From the NCBI GenBank assembly GCA_012960345.1, contig DUBL01000039.1, forward strand, positions 1 through 38,860: a stretch of DNA of 38,860 nucleotides, given 5' to 3'. Below the pieces are notes generated by a model. The model had not been told where the DNA came from and made no database searches. It was given only the letters and a program-made list of their open reading frames with translations. Every line of letters starts with the position of its first letter. Position 1 is the first letter of the stretch. A program made the translations under genes and the position numbers. Below are positions 1-8,272 of this stretch, one piece after another. This DNA comes from Gammaproteobacteria bacterium. GTDB lineage: Bacteria > Pseudomonadota > Gammaproteobacteria > Arenicellales > UBA868.

Positions 1-1932
1 CGATTGACTGAGCGCGGTGGCCCTCATCACGGCTGCCCAGACAAAACACCCTCGCTGAGACTGGCTTCGATTGAGCGGGCCGGTAAAGCCGCTATCCCTT
101 TCACTAGCGGGATCCTTGTGGGCATTGGTGAGACCGAAGCGGAACGCATTGATTCATTCCTGGCGTTACGCGCGCTCCATTCGCGCCATCACCACTTACA
201 GGAAATTATCGTTCAGAACTTCCAGCCCAAGGTAGGCACCGCCATGGCGCGGGCCAAAGCACCACCGCTCGATGATCATCTGCGCAGCATTGCCATCGCG
301 CGCCTGCTGTTTCCACCCGAAGTCAGTATTCAAGCACCCCCCAACCTGAGTCCCACTGTACTCGACCAACTGTTAGCAGCGGGCATCAACGACTGGGGCG
401 GGGTATCCCCGGTGACTCCAGATCATGTCAACCCGGAGCGACCATGGCCACAGTTCGATACGCTGCGCCGTGCAAGCGAAAATGCCGGCAAAGAACTCGT
501 TGCACGCTTGCCGATTTATCCACGTTATCTCGCTAATGCTGACCGCTGGCTTGATCCGACTATGCAACTGGCCGTGCGTGCCCATGCGGATGGCAGCGGC
601 TATGTCCGTGAAAACAGCTGGACTGCCGGAGAGCATGGCAAAGTCGATTCGATCACCGCCCACATTCCTAGCGAAGACCAGACGCAAACCTGTCATACCC
701 ATGCGAAGTCCAACGCGGCACTCACCAACCTGCTTGACCGGGCCCAGGCCGGGATACCGCTCACGGAAGACGAAATTGCGCGTCTCTTTAGTGTCCGTGG
801 ACGGGAATTCGATCAGGTAATTAACGCAGCAGATCATCTGCGTCAGTTAACCAGTGGCGATGTCGTCCGCTATGTGGTGAACCGCAATATTAATTACACC
901 AACATCTGTTATTTCTCCTGTCGTTTCTGCGCCTTTTCCAAGCGCACTCGTGCGCCCGTCACGGGCGACAAACCCTACGACCTTGCTCTCGAAGAGATCG
1001 GGCGGCGCACAAAAGAAGCCTGGCAACGCGGAGCAACAGAGGTCTGCCTGCAAGGCGGCATTCATCCCGACTACACCGGTGAAACCTACATCGCGATCTG
1101 CCGTGCAGTTAAAGAAGCGGCCAGCGATATGCACATTCATGCGTTCTCCCCACTGGAGGTTTGGCAGGGTGCGGCCACTCTAAAATTACCCCTTGACCAG
1201 TTCCTCAACGAACTTAGGCAGGCAGGCCTGGGGTCATTGCCCGGCACTGCCGCTGAAATTCTCGATGATGAGATTCGCCAAATCATCTGCCCAGACAAAA
1301 TCAACACCGAGCAATGGCTTGACGTGATGCGTAGCGCGCATTCGGTTGGCCTTCGAAGCACCGCCACGATCATGTTCGGGCATGTCGATGGACCCGTGCA
1401 TTGGGCACGCCACTTAAACCGGATTCGCACCCTACAGAACCAGACCGGCGGCTTTACCGAGTTCGTGCCGTTACCGTTCGTTCACATGGAATCGCCGCTT
1501 TACCGCAAAGGTTGGGCGCGGCCGGGCCCCACTTATCGCGAGGCACTGCTCATGCACGCAGTACCTCGCCTGGTACTCAATCCGGGCATTACTAATATCC
1601 AAACCTCGTGGGTGAAAATGGGCCCCGACGGCGCGAAGGCGTGCCTTACAGCGGGCGCGAACGATCTTGGCGGGACCTTGATGAATGAATCGATCACGCG
1701 TGCAGCCGGCGCAGATTTTGGCCAGGAACTGCCACCCGAAGCGATGAACAAACTGATTCTGGCCAGCCAGCGTATACCCGAGCAGCGGACCACTTTCTAC
1801 GCCGAAGCGCCTACTGAACGGACACAACAATCATTTGGCGCCGATGCGCTCGAAGCCAACATTAATACTACCCCTAGCGCACGTAAATCTCACTCGCGTA
1901 GCGAGATCGTGCGCTTCGGGCCTAGCCAGTGA
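1..1932 (+). CDS. fbiC: FbiC (CofG-CofH fusion), FO synthase, 5' truncated by the window edge
   Basis: Bifunctional radical SAM enzyme that makes FO (7,8-didemethyl-8-hydroxy-5-deazariboflavin), the deazaflavin core of F420, from tyrosine and the ribityl-diaminouracil intermediate. The frame is open at base 1, so the true start and the CofG radical SAM cysteines lie upstream. Roughly the first 215 visible codons match the C-terminal half of CofG (PDKTPSLRL, PFTSGILVGIGET, EIIVQNFQPK, INDWGGVSPVTPDHVNPE). After a short linker the CofH half begins, with the radical SAM motif CYFSCRFC (CX3CX2C, bases 907-930), CLQGGIHPDYTGE, FVPLPFVHMESP and GANDLGGTLMNESI. The order CofG then CofH is that of actinobacterial and proteobacterial FbiC. 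The stop overlaps the cofE start by four bases (GTGA), so cofE is probably translationally coupled. Identification is very secure. Confidence 0.97.
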   Translation, partial: RLTERGGPHHGCPDKTPSLRLASIERAGKAAIPFTSGILVGIGETEAERIDSFLALRALHSRHHHLQEIIVQNFQPKVGTAMARAKAPPLDDHLRSIAIARLLFPPEVSIQAPPNLSPTVLDQLLAAGINDWGGVSPVTPDHVNPERPWPQFDTLRRASENAGKELVARLPIYPRYLANADRWLDPTMQLAVRAHADGSGYVRENSWTAGEHGKVDSITAHIPSEDQTQTCHTHAKSNAALTNLLDRAQAGIPLTEDEIARLFSVRGREFDQVINAADHLRQLTSGDVVRYVVNRNINYTNICYFSCRFCAFSKRTRAPVTGDKPYDLALEEIGRRTKEAWQRGATEVCLQGGIHPDYTGETYIAICRAVKEAASDMHIHAFSPLEVWQGAATLKLPLDQFLNELRQAGLGSLPGTAAEILDDEIRQIICPDKINTEQWLDVMRSAHSVGLRSTATIMFGHVDGPVHWARHLNRIRTLQNQTGGFTEFVPLPFVHMESPLYRKGWARPGPTYREALLMHAVPRLVLNPGITNIQTSWVKMGPDGAKACLTAGANDLGGTLMNESITRAAGADFGQELPPEAMNKLILASQRIPEQRTTFYAEAPTERTQQSFGADALEANINTTPSARKSHSRSEIVRFGPSQ

Positions 1933-2705
1933 CCACGGGCAGTACCGACCTGATACTCACCGCCCTTACCGGCATTCCCTCTGTACAGCCCGGTGACGAC
2001 CTGACAACGCTGCTCGGCGATGCGTTGGCACGCCAAGCACAACCACCGACGCATCACGATGTGCTTGTCGTCAGTCAGAAAATCGTCTCAAAAGCCGAAG
2101 ATCGCTACGTCTCGCTGTGTGACGTCAAACCGTCCACTAAAGCACAGCAACTGGGCCGCGAAACGGACAAGGACCCGGCACTCATCGAGCTGATCTTGCG
2201 CGAATCACGGGCCATCGTGCGACACCGACCCGGACTTGTCATCAGCGAGCACAATCTGGGCATGGTCATGGCCAACGCGGGTATCGACCAGTCAAACGTC
2301 GCCGACGATGGCCGCGGCCCCCGGGTGCTTCTGTTACCGCGAGATCCAGATGGCAGCAGCGCGGCGCTACGCAGCGCGCTCGGACAACGCTTTGGTGTTG
2401 AACTCGGCGTGATCATTGCCGACAGCGCGGGCCGCGCATGGCGCCACGGCGTCACCGGCATGGCACTGGGCGTCGCTGGGCTACCGGCACTGATGGATTT
2501 GCGCGGACAGCCTGATCTTGAAGGTCGCCCACTGGCAGTCAGCCTGACGGGCTTCGCCGATCAGATCGCCTCAGCAGCCCAGCTTTTGATGGGCGAAGGC
2601 GCCGAGGGACAACCGGCAGTGTGGGTCCAAGGCTTGTCGTGGCAGGGAGAGAACAACGCCGCGCGCGATCTGATTCGCCCGCCGGAACAGGATTTGTTCC
2701 GCTGA
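1929..2705 (+). CDS. cofE: Coenzyme F420-0:L-glutamate ligase (CofE, stand-alone)
   Basis: GTP-dependent ligase that adds L-glutamate to F420-0 to build the gamma-glutamyl tail. The 258-residue protein matches CofE along its length: TGIPSVQPGDDL near the N-terminus, VVSQKIVSKAED at about 46-57, a central region with NLGMVMANAGIDQSN and LPRDPD, and IADSAGRAWRHGVTGMALG in the second half. The start is a GTG inside the GTGA overlap with fbiC, and cofD begins five bases after its stop, so the three genes form one operon. Mycobacterial FbiB is about twice as long because it carries a C-terminal FMN reductase domain that reduces dehydro-F420-0 and aids tail extension; that domain is absent here. 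This resembles the archaeal CofE and the stand-alone form, and is relevant to which tail precursor is used. Confidence 0.95.
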   Translation: MTTGSTDLILTALTGIPSVQPGDDLTTLLGDALARQAQPPTHHDVLVVSQKIVSKAEDRYVSLCDVKPSTKAQQLGRETDKDPALIELILRESRAIVRHRPGLVISEHNLGMVMANAGIDQSNVADDGRGPRVLLLPRDPDGSSAALRSALGQRFGVELGVIIADSAGRAWRHGVTGMALGVAGLPALMDLRGQPDLEGRPLAVSLTGFADQIASAAQLLMGEGAEGQPAVWVQGLSWQGENNAARDLIRPPEQDLFR

Positions 2706-2710
2706 CATCC

Positions 2711-3652
2711 ATGGCCGGTGTTCTGGCGCTGTCCGGTGGAGTGGGCGGCGCGAAACTCGCGCTCGGTCTCGATCGAATCCTACCCGCCGGCGCATTAACC
2801 GTGCTCTGCAACACAGGGGATGACTTTGAGCACCTGGGCCTATCGATCTCGCCCGACATCGATACCGTACTCTACACCCTCGCCGGCATCGCTAATCCAC
2901 AGACGGGCTGGGGCCGCGCCAACGAGACCTGGACCTTCATGGCAGCGCTAGCCGATCTCGGCGGAGACACCTGGTTTCGACTCGGCGACGCAGACCTTGC
3001 AGTACACATCGAAAGAACCCGCCGCCTGGCGGCGGGTGACGCTTTATCCGTCATCACCGAACACCTTCGAAGCCATCTTGGCATTCGGTCAACCGTATTG
3101 CCCATGTCAGATCAACCCGTGCGCACTCAGGTCGAAACATCCGAGGGAATGCTGCCATTTCAACAGTACTTCGTGAAACGCCAGTGCGAACCCGCCGTTC
3201 GCGGCTTTCGTTTCGACGGCGCGAGCGAAGCGACGCCACCACCGGGCCTTTCTCAATGGTTGGCGGATACACCGCTCGAGGCCATCATCGTGTGTCCCTC
3301 GAATCCGTTTATCAGTATTGATCCGATCCTAGCGGTGCCGGGTCTTCGCCGAATGATTCTCGATCACTCAGCCCCGGTCATTGCCGTCTCCCCAGTGATT
3401 CAGGGCCGAGCCGTCAAAGGACCCACGGCAAAAATGATGTCAGAACTGGGTCTGGCGGTGACCTCGACCACCGTTGCAGCACATTACGGCGAGTTAATCG
3501 ACGCGCTAGTGGTCGATCACAGTGATGACATCGAACCCATCCGCAATGGCCCCACCGTGTTACGCGCCGCCACCCTGATGCACTCACAGAAAGACAAGTG
3601 TGATCTGGCTCAAACCATTCTCACCTACGCGAGAAACCTGCGCACGAGGTAA
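2711..3652 (+). CDS. cofD: 2-phospho-L-lactate transferase-type enzyme (CofD/FbiA)
   Basis: Transfers the phospholactyl, phosphoenolpyruvyl or phosphoglyceryl group from a GDP-activated donor onto FO, giving F420-0 or a variant. At 313 residues it has normal family length. The N-terminus shows the glycine-rich ALSGGVGGAKLALGL (residues 6-20) and NTGDDFEHLGLSISPDID, which shape the FO and nucleotide sites in CofD; CPSNPFISIDPILAVPG and ALVVDHSDD are further family blocks. The frame extends upstream to 2621, but the ATG at 2711 gives the canonical CofD N-terminus and lies five bases after the cofE stop, so it is chosen. The donor-making partner CofC/FbiD is not in the window and may lie upstream of fbiC. 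The sequence alone does not show which donor is used. Confidence 0.94.
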   Translation: MAGVLALSGGVGGAKLALGLDRILPAGALTVLCNTGDDFEHLGLSISPDIDTVLYTLAGIANPQTGWGRANETWTFMAALADLGGDTWFRLGDADLAVHIERTRRLAAGDALSVITEHLRSHLGIRSTVLPMSDQPVRTQVETSEGMLPFQQYFVKRQCEPAVRGFRFDGASEATPPPGLSQWLADTPLEAIIVCPSNPFISIDPILAVPGLRRMILDHSAPVIAVSPVIQGRAVKGPTAKMMSELGLAVTSTTVAAHYGELIDALVVDHSDDIEPIRNGPTVLRAATLMHSQKDKCDLAQTILTYARNLRTR

Positions 3653-3701
3653 TGTGCTCCGCGTCCCGAGTGGACCCGTGGGAACGCCATCTCGAAGATC
3701 G

Positions 3702-4652
3702 CTAAACGCCCGGGCGTACCTCGTCTGCAAAATGCTGCATGGCATCCAGTGACTGCGCTAACGTGTCCCGCTGAAAATTCAACATCAGCCCCACCACGCC
3801 GGCATCCGCCAAAGCGGCCATGTCCTCCTGCAGGTCTTGCGCTGACCCTGTCAGTAAGTGTCGGCCACCACTGTCCAGCTTAACCGCGCCCTCGTTAGCC
3901 CAGGTTGCACAATAAACCAGTGAAATGCTCGCCGGGTCACGGTCTTCTTCACTCGCTATCTCGCCCAGGCGTGCAACGCGAGCGGTAAAACGCTCGATCG
4001 TGTCCAGCGGGAAGCGTGGGTTGCTTCCAATCGGATACCAGGTATCTCCGTAGCGAGCGGTGCGACGCAGTGCCGGTACACTCTCCCCACCAACCCAGAT
4101 CGGCGGGTGCGGGTCCTGCAATGGCTTGGGCAGAAAACTGATATTTTTGAACTGGACGAACTCTCCGTCAAACTCCGGAGCCTCCTCGGTCCAGAGACAT
4201 TTGAACACCTGCAGATATTCATCCGTCACGCGACCCCGTTGGTCAAACGACGGCGCGCCCAATGCTTCAAACTCCTCTCGCATCCACCCCGCTCCGACCC
4301 CAAGCGTCATGCGCCCTTGCGACAAAACGTCAATGGTGGCTACCAGTTTCGCCGTCTCGACTGCACCGCGATGGGGAATCACCGTGACCGACGTGACGAG
4401 ACGCGCTTGACGAGTCATGGCCGCGACAAAAGACAGCACACTGAACTGGTCAAGGCAAGACCCCGACGCCGAGCCCGGGAAATCGCCAGTCGACGAATAG
4501 GGATAGCGCGAGTCGATACTCCGTGGAACGACGATATGATCTGGCACCGCCAGATAGGCAAACCCCAGTTCGTCAGCTCGCCGGGATAATTGCCCCAAGC
4601 TTTCCGGCTCGGCCAATGGGCCGCGTCCGGGCAAAGTCATTCCAACGTCCAT
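3702..4652 (-). CDS. LLM-class oxidoreductase, probable F420-dependent (copy A)
   Basis: A (beta/alpha)8 luciferase-like oxidoreductase of 316 residues. Family blocks include LGFAYLAVPDHIVVP near the N-terminus, TSVTVIPHR, the region around DVLSQGRMTLGVGAGW, EEFEALG, PPIWVGGE and RRTARYGDTWYP. The last segments are typical of the Rv2161c-like group usually predicted to use F420. The open frame reaches 4718, but the ATG at 4652 is preceded by AAGGAG at suitable spacing and gives the usual N-terminus MDVGMTLPG. It is convergent with cofD and divergent from the FDOR gene 41 bases away, so it sits inside the F420 island but is transcribed separately. It most resembles copy C at 6006. F420 use rather than FMN use is inferred from family and context, and the substrate is unknown. 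Confidence 0.88.
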   Translation of the reverse strand: MDVGMTLPGRGPLAEPESLGQLSRRADELGFAYLAVPDHIVVPRSIDSRYPYSSTGDFPGSASGSCLDQFSVLSFVAAMTRQARLVTSVTVIPHRGAVETAKLVATIDVLSQGRMTLGVGAGWMREEFEALGAPSFDQRGRVTDEYLQVFKCLWTEEAPEFDGEFVQFKNISFLPKPLQDPHPPIWVGGESVPALRRTARYGDTWYPIGSNPRFPLDTIERFTARVARLGEIASEEDRDPASISLVYCATWANEGAVKLDSGGRHLLTGSAQDLQEDMAALADAGVVGLMLNFQRDTLAQSLDAMQHFADEVRPGV

Positions 4653-4693
4653 ACTAGTCTCCTTATTCTTTCTAATGCCATCGGTTATTACCC

Positions 4694-5122
4694 ATGCTAA
4701 CGGATCAAGTGCTTGCATTTCTACAGCGTCATTCGGTCGCCCGTTTTAGCACTGTCGACCACAAGAGCCAACCCCATGTCGTTCCGGTGTGTTATGTGCT
4801 TGAAGGGGAAACGGTTTATTTCAGCATTGATCAAAAACCCAAGCAGGCAACCCACAAACCGTTGAAACGCATTCGGAATCTCATTCACAACCCACTCGTC
4901 GCACTCATCGTCGATCATTATGAAGAGGACTGGACACAACTTGGCTGGGTCATGATCCAGGGGCACGCTGAACTATTGGCACACAGTAATGAGCATACTC
5001 GGGCCCAGCACCTGTTAAAGGACCGATACCCCCAACTGAAAGAAATGAAGATCGACGACTTACCGGCAATCGCGATTAGAATCAAACACATCATCAGTTG
5101 GGGCGAGCTTGCCAGCGGTTGA
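4694..5122 (+). CDS. PPOX/FDOR split-barrel protein, probable F420-binding (Rv0121-like)
   Basis: A 142-residue split beta-barrel protein of the pyridoxamine-phosphate-oxidase-like FDOR superfamily. The order FLQRHSVARFSTVDHKSQPH, VVPVCYVLEGETVYFSID, KRIRNLIHNPLVALIVDHY, then DWTQLGWVMIQGHAELL matches the short PPOX-class proteins predicted to bind F420, of which Rv0121c is the model. Members reduce or bind small substrates using F420H2; some bind flavins or haem breakdown products instead. Transcription diverges from LLM copy A, and LLM copy B follows 39 bases downstream on the same strand, so a small F420 effector operon running from here through copies B and C is likely. The fold is well supported. 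Cofactor choice rests on family and neighbours, and no substrate can be assigned. Confidence 0.85.
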   Translation: MLTDQVLAFLQRHSVARFSTVDHKSQPHVVPVCYVLEGETVYFSIDQKPKQATHKPLKRIRNLIHNPLVALIVDHYEEDWTQLGWVMIQGHAELLAHSNEHTRAQHLLKDRYPQLKEMKIDDLPAIAIRIKHIISWGELASG

Positions 5123-5161
5123 TAACCACTATCGGCAGGGGAACTCAGGAGACCACGACGC

Positions 5162-5965
5162 ATGATCGGAATTGCCATTTCACTGTATCCCCAGCACGCT
5201 GAATACCATGACCTAAAACGTGCCGCCGTCGAAGCAGAAGCACTCGGCATCGATGTTTTGTATACGTGGGATCACTTTTTCCCTCTCTTTGGCGATCCCG
5301 ACGGCAAGCACTTTGAGTGCTGGACGCTTCTGGCTGCGCTAGCCGAAGTCACAGAACAAGTTCCCATCGGACCCTTGGTTACGTGCGGAACTTACCGCAA
5401 CCCAGAGCTGCTTGCCGATATGGCAAGAACCGTCGATCACATTTCTGGGGGCCGCCTAATACTAGGAATCGGCGCGGGGTGGGCTGAGCGTGACTACCGC
5501 GAGTACGGCTATGATTTCGGCACGGTAGGCAGTCGCCTGCGCGCGCTCGAGCGCGACCTACCTCGAGTCAAGCACCGGCTGAGCATGCTCAATCCCCCAG
5601 CCAAGGGGGCCATACCCATCCTGATCGGCGGCGGCGGTGAAAAAGTGACCCTGCGAATCACTGCCGAATTTGCCGACATCTGGCACGGTTTCGCTCGTTC
5701 CCCAGTCGCCCAAGAGGGTGTGTCCAATGAAGCGGACATCGTGCGACACAAAAACAGCGTGCTCGATGAATGGTGCGCCCGCCGTGGCCGGGATCCGCGT
5801 GACATCAAGCGCTCGATTGGCGTCGATGTTTCAATGTTGAATCAGGCCGACGCCATCGTTGACGCCGGTGCCGATGAAATTCATGTCGGCATTGATGGAC
5901 CTAATTATGACTTCGGCGCCCTGAAAGAATGGCTCGCCTGGCGCGACCAACGCAACCGCGATTAA
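5162..5965 (+). CDS. LLM-class oxidoreductase, probable F420-dependent (copy B, short)
   Basis: A 267-residue luciferase-like oxidoreductase, shorter than copies A and C. Visible blocks are [85 protein letters not shown] and ADIWHGF. The substitution pattern around WDHFFPL resembles the F420-dependent LLM subfamilies best known from actinobacteria. AGGAG lies nine bases before the ATG, supporting this start. It is 39 bases downstream of the FDOR gene and 40 bases upstream of copy C, so the three are probably co-transcribed. The protein ends with a short helix rich in charged residues ([10 protein letters not shown]). Substrate unknown; candidates for the family include hydride transfer to unsaturated or imine bonds and oxidation of alcohols. 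Confidence 0.87.
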   Translation: MIGIAISLYPQHAEYHDLKRAAVEAEALGIDVLYTWDHFFPLFGDPDGKHFECWTLLAALAEVTEQVPIGPLVTCGTYRNPELLADMARTVDHISGGRLILGIGAGWAERDYREYGYDFGTVGSRLRALERDLPRVKHRLSMLNPPAKGAIPILIGGGGEKVTLRITAEFADIWHGFARSPVAQEGVSNEADIVRHKNSVLDEWCARRGRDPRDIKRSIGVDVSMLNQADAIVDAGADEIHVGIDGPNYDFGALKEWLAWRDQRNRD

Positions 5966-6005
5966 TCCATCGGGCGAGTGCTCAAGTATAAAAAGGAAGA
6001 CGATC

Positions 6006-6923
6006 ATGAAATACGGCTTTTCTCTGGTAGTGCGATGCAACGACGCCACACCCGAAGGATTCACCCAAATCGCTGAACGGGCGGAAGCACTCGAGCTGGA
6101 TTCACTGTGGTGCAGTGCACACATTATTGTGCCACCACAGGTGCGTTCTGATTACGCCATGGTTCCCGGTCGGCGCTATCCAGACCACTGGAAGGAACGC
6201 TACTGGGAACCGTTCACCGTGCTCAGTTACCTAGCGGCCAAAACCGAGCGACTGATACTCGGTACCAGCGTCACGGTGCTGCCCATGCATAGCCCCTTCG
6301 AGGTGGCAAAACAATCTGCAGAGGTGGACCAGTTGAGCGGCGGACGCTTCGTTCTGGGGGTCGGCGTTGGCTGGTTCGCGGAGGAATTCGAAATCCTTGG
6401 TCAGGACTTCCATAACCGAGGCGCTCGAACCAACGAAGCGCTGCGACTAATGAAAGCCCTGTGGGGACCTGACCCGGTGCACTTCGAAGGAAAACACTAT
6501 CCAGTTGACACGGCCCATTTTGGACCCAAGCCGGTGCAACGGCCCGGGCCCCCGATCTGGATCGCGGGGGCGAGTCCCGCCGCCCTTAAACGCACCGCGC
6601 GCTATGGCGATGCTTGGCATCCGGTCAAACCGTCGCTGGAACAAATCGCAAAGGCGCGTGAAGACCTTGGCCGTTATCTCGACGAAGCCGGCCGCGAACC
6701 TGATGCGCTGGAATACGCCATCAAATTACCTCTGGTGTTCAATCCTGAACTGTCAGGCGAGTCACCCACCCATGGCACAGCCAGTGACATCATCAGTGGC
6801 CTCGAACGTTATCGCGAAGCGGGCGCGGATCACTTCGTGTTCGATCTGGTTCCCGAAACCCTACAGAACACACTCGACACCATGGACCGTTTTGTCGAAG
6901 AAGTCCGGCCGCACCTGGGCTAA
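6006..6923 (+). CDS. LLM-class oxidoreductase, probable F420-dependent (copy C)
   Basis: A 305-residue luciferase-like oxidoreductase closely related in layout to copy A: LDSLWCSAHIIVPP, PFTVLSYLAAKTERLILG, TSVTVLPMHSPFE, QLSGGRFVLGVGVGWF, EEFEILGQDFHNRG, PPIWIAGASPAALKRTARYG and DAWHPVKPS. These are hallmarks of the Rv2161c-like group. The ATG is preceded by AAGGAAG at good spacing. It ends the plus-strand series FDOR, copy B, copy C, and the next gene, a phosphatase-superfamily hydrolase, starts 54 bases later on the same strand. A and C may be diverged paralogues serving different substrates, because the residues lining the N-terminal loop differ (SRYPYSS in A, RRYPDHW in C). F420 dependence is inferred, not shown. 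Confidence 0.88.
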   Translation: MKYGFSLVVRCNDATPEGFTQIAERAEALELDSLWCSAHIIVPPQVRSDYAMVPGRRYPDHWKERYWEPFTVLSYLAAKTERLILGTSVTVLPMHSPFEVAKQSAEVDQLSGGRFVLGVGVGWFAEEFEILGQDFHNRGARTNEALRLMKALWGPDPVHFEGKHYPVDTAHFGPKPVQRPGPPIWIAGASPAALKRTARYGDAWHPVKPSLEQIAKAREDLGRYLDEAGREPDALEYAIKLPLVFNPELSGESPTHGTASDIISGLERYREAGADHFVFDLVPETLQNTLDTMDRFVEEVRPHLG

Positions 6924-6977
6924 GAACCTGACTGCGATGTGCCTAGCGCTCCTAGACAACGATCTGAACCGGCAACC

Positions 6978-8243
6978 ATGAAGCGCACTGTTCTCATGAT
7001 CATCGACGGTCTACGTGCCGACATGGTGACTCCTACACTAACGCCTAACTTGTGCCAGATTGCGAGAACCGGTCGTCTGTTTCGACAACACCGCAGTGTT
7101 TTCCCCTCCGCCACTCGCGTCAGTTCGGCCTCGATCGCGACCGGTTGTTTGCCGATGACCCATGGACTCTTTGGCAATGCCATCGCGCTCGACGAAGGGG
7201 ACGGACTGAAGCCGGTTTCCGTCGGCCCCCCTGATTTCCGGGAACGACTTCGTGCGGCGACCGGCCGAACCCTGCTTGCACCGACGCTGGCTGAGCATGT
7301 TGCCGATATCGGGGGTGCCCATATTTGTTCCAATGCTTCCGCCGGTGCAGCACATCTGCAGGACCCGGACGGCCACGGCTGGCTCTATCATCGTAACGGC
7401 TCGCACGCGCCTGGTCTGGTACCGCTTCAATCAGACCCCATGCAGTCGATTACCTATGATGCAAGTGGAGATGTCGACACTGTCACTCAGTTTTGTGATG
7501 CATTGCTGTCACCGAATGAGACACCTGTTTTTATCACCTGGATCTGCGAACCTGACCACTCTCAGCATGCACTCGAATTGGGGTGCGAGGCCCATCGCGC
7601 CATCATTCGCGGGTCTGATACCTGTGCAGGCCGCGTCAAAAAAGCAGTCGATACGCTGCGACAACGCGGTGATGACGTGCTCTTTGTGTTGGGATCAGAC
7701 CACGGACACGAAACCGTCGATGCCGTCGTGCCGATCGAAGCCTTACTCATTAAAGCCGGTTTAAAGGCCGCAACTGATTCCAGCGATGTGGTCCTGGCCT
7801 CGAGCGGCATGGGGGCACTCATCTATCTCGCGCCTGACGCCCAAGCACAAAGCGAGCAGATTGCCCAATGGTTATCCGAGCAAAAGTGGTGCGGCGCCAT
7901 CTACGCGGGTGACGCGCTCGAAGACATCGGACTGGCACCCCGGGGTGGGCTCGCGATCGCTTTTAGCATGGGCAAAAAAAATGCGGTTAATCGATACGGA
8001 ATACCGGGCTTTGGACACGTCGCTGGCGATCGGTTTATGCCGAGCCATACGGCAGGTCATGGTCAGCATGGAGGTCTGGGGCCTTACGAGACTCAGCCAT
8101 TTCTCATTGTCGAGGGCGGCGACTTTTCTGCCGGCACCAGTGACGAGGCAACCTGCACGATCGACATTGCCCCGACGCTCTTGCGACACCTGGGTCTAGC
8201 AACCCATGGCATGGATGGCGCTGCATTGCCCTTAAGCGACTGA
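6978..8243 (+). CDS. Alkaline phosphatase superfamily hydrolase (type I phosphodiesterase-like)
   Basis: A 421-residue metal-dependent hydrolase with the two-zinc site of the alkaline phosphatase/nucleotide pyrophosphatase superfamily. Likely ligands and nucleophile, numbered from the ATG at 6978, are D10 in MIIDGLRAD, T46 in FPSATRVSS, D193 and H197 in EPDHSQH, D241 and H242 in GSDHGHE, and H364 in HGQHGG. No signal peptide is visible, so the enzyme is probably cytoplasmic. An upstream in-frame GTG at 6939 exists, but the ATG at 6978 begins directly with the conserved first strand and is preferred. It may be co-transcribed with the LLM genes upstream and is convergent with the zinc alcohol dehydrogenase 29 bases away. 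It could cleave a phosphomonoester, phosphodiester or phosphonate; the sequence does not decide. Confidence 0.85.
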   Translation: MKRTVLMIIDGLRADMVTPTLTPNLCQIARTGRLFRQHRSVFPSATRVSSASIATGCLPMTHGLFGNAIALDEGDGLKPVSVGPPDFRERLRAATGRTLLAPTLAEHVADIGGAHICSNASAGAAHLQDPDGHGWLYHRNGSHAPGLVPLQSDPMQSITYDASGDVDTVTQFCDALLSPNETPVFITWICEPDHSQHALELGCEAHRAIIRGSDTCAGRVKKAVDTLRQRGDDVLFVLGSDHGHETVDAVVPIEALLIKAGLKAATDSSDVVLASSGMGALIYLAPDAQAQSEQIAQWLSEQKWCGAIYAGDALEDIGLAPRGGLAIAFSMGKKNAVNRYGIPGFGHVAGDRFMPSHTAGHGQHGGLGPYETQPFLIVEGGDFSAGTSDEATCTIDIAPTLLRHLGLATHGMDGAALPLSD

Positions 8244-8272
8244 CCCTGGCGCACACTGACTGAAGAGTCAAA

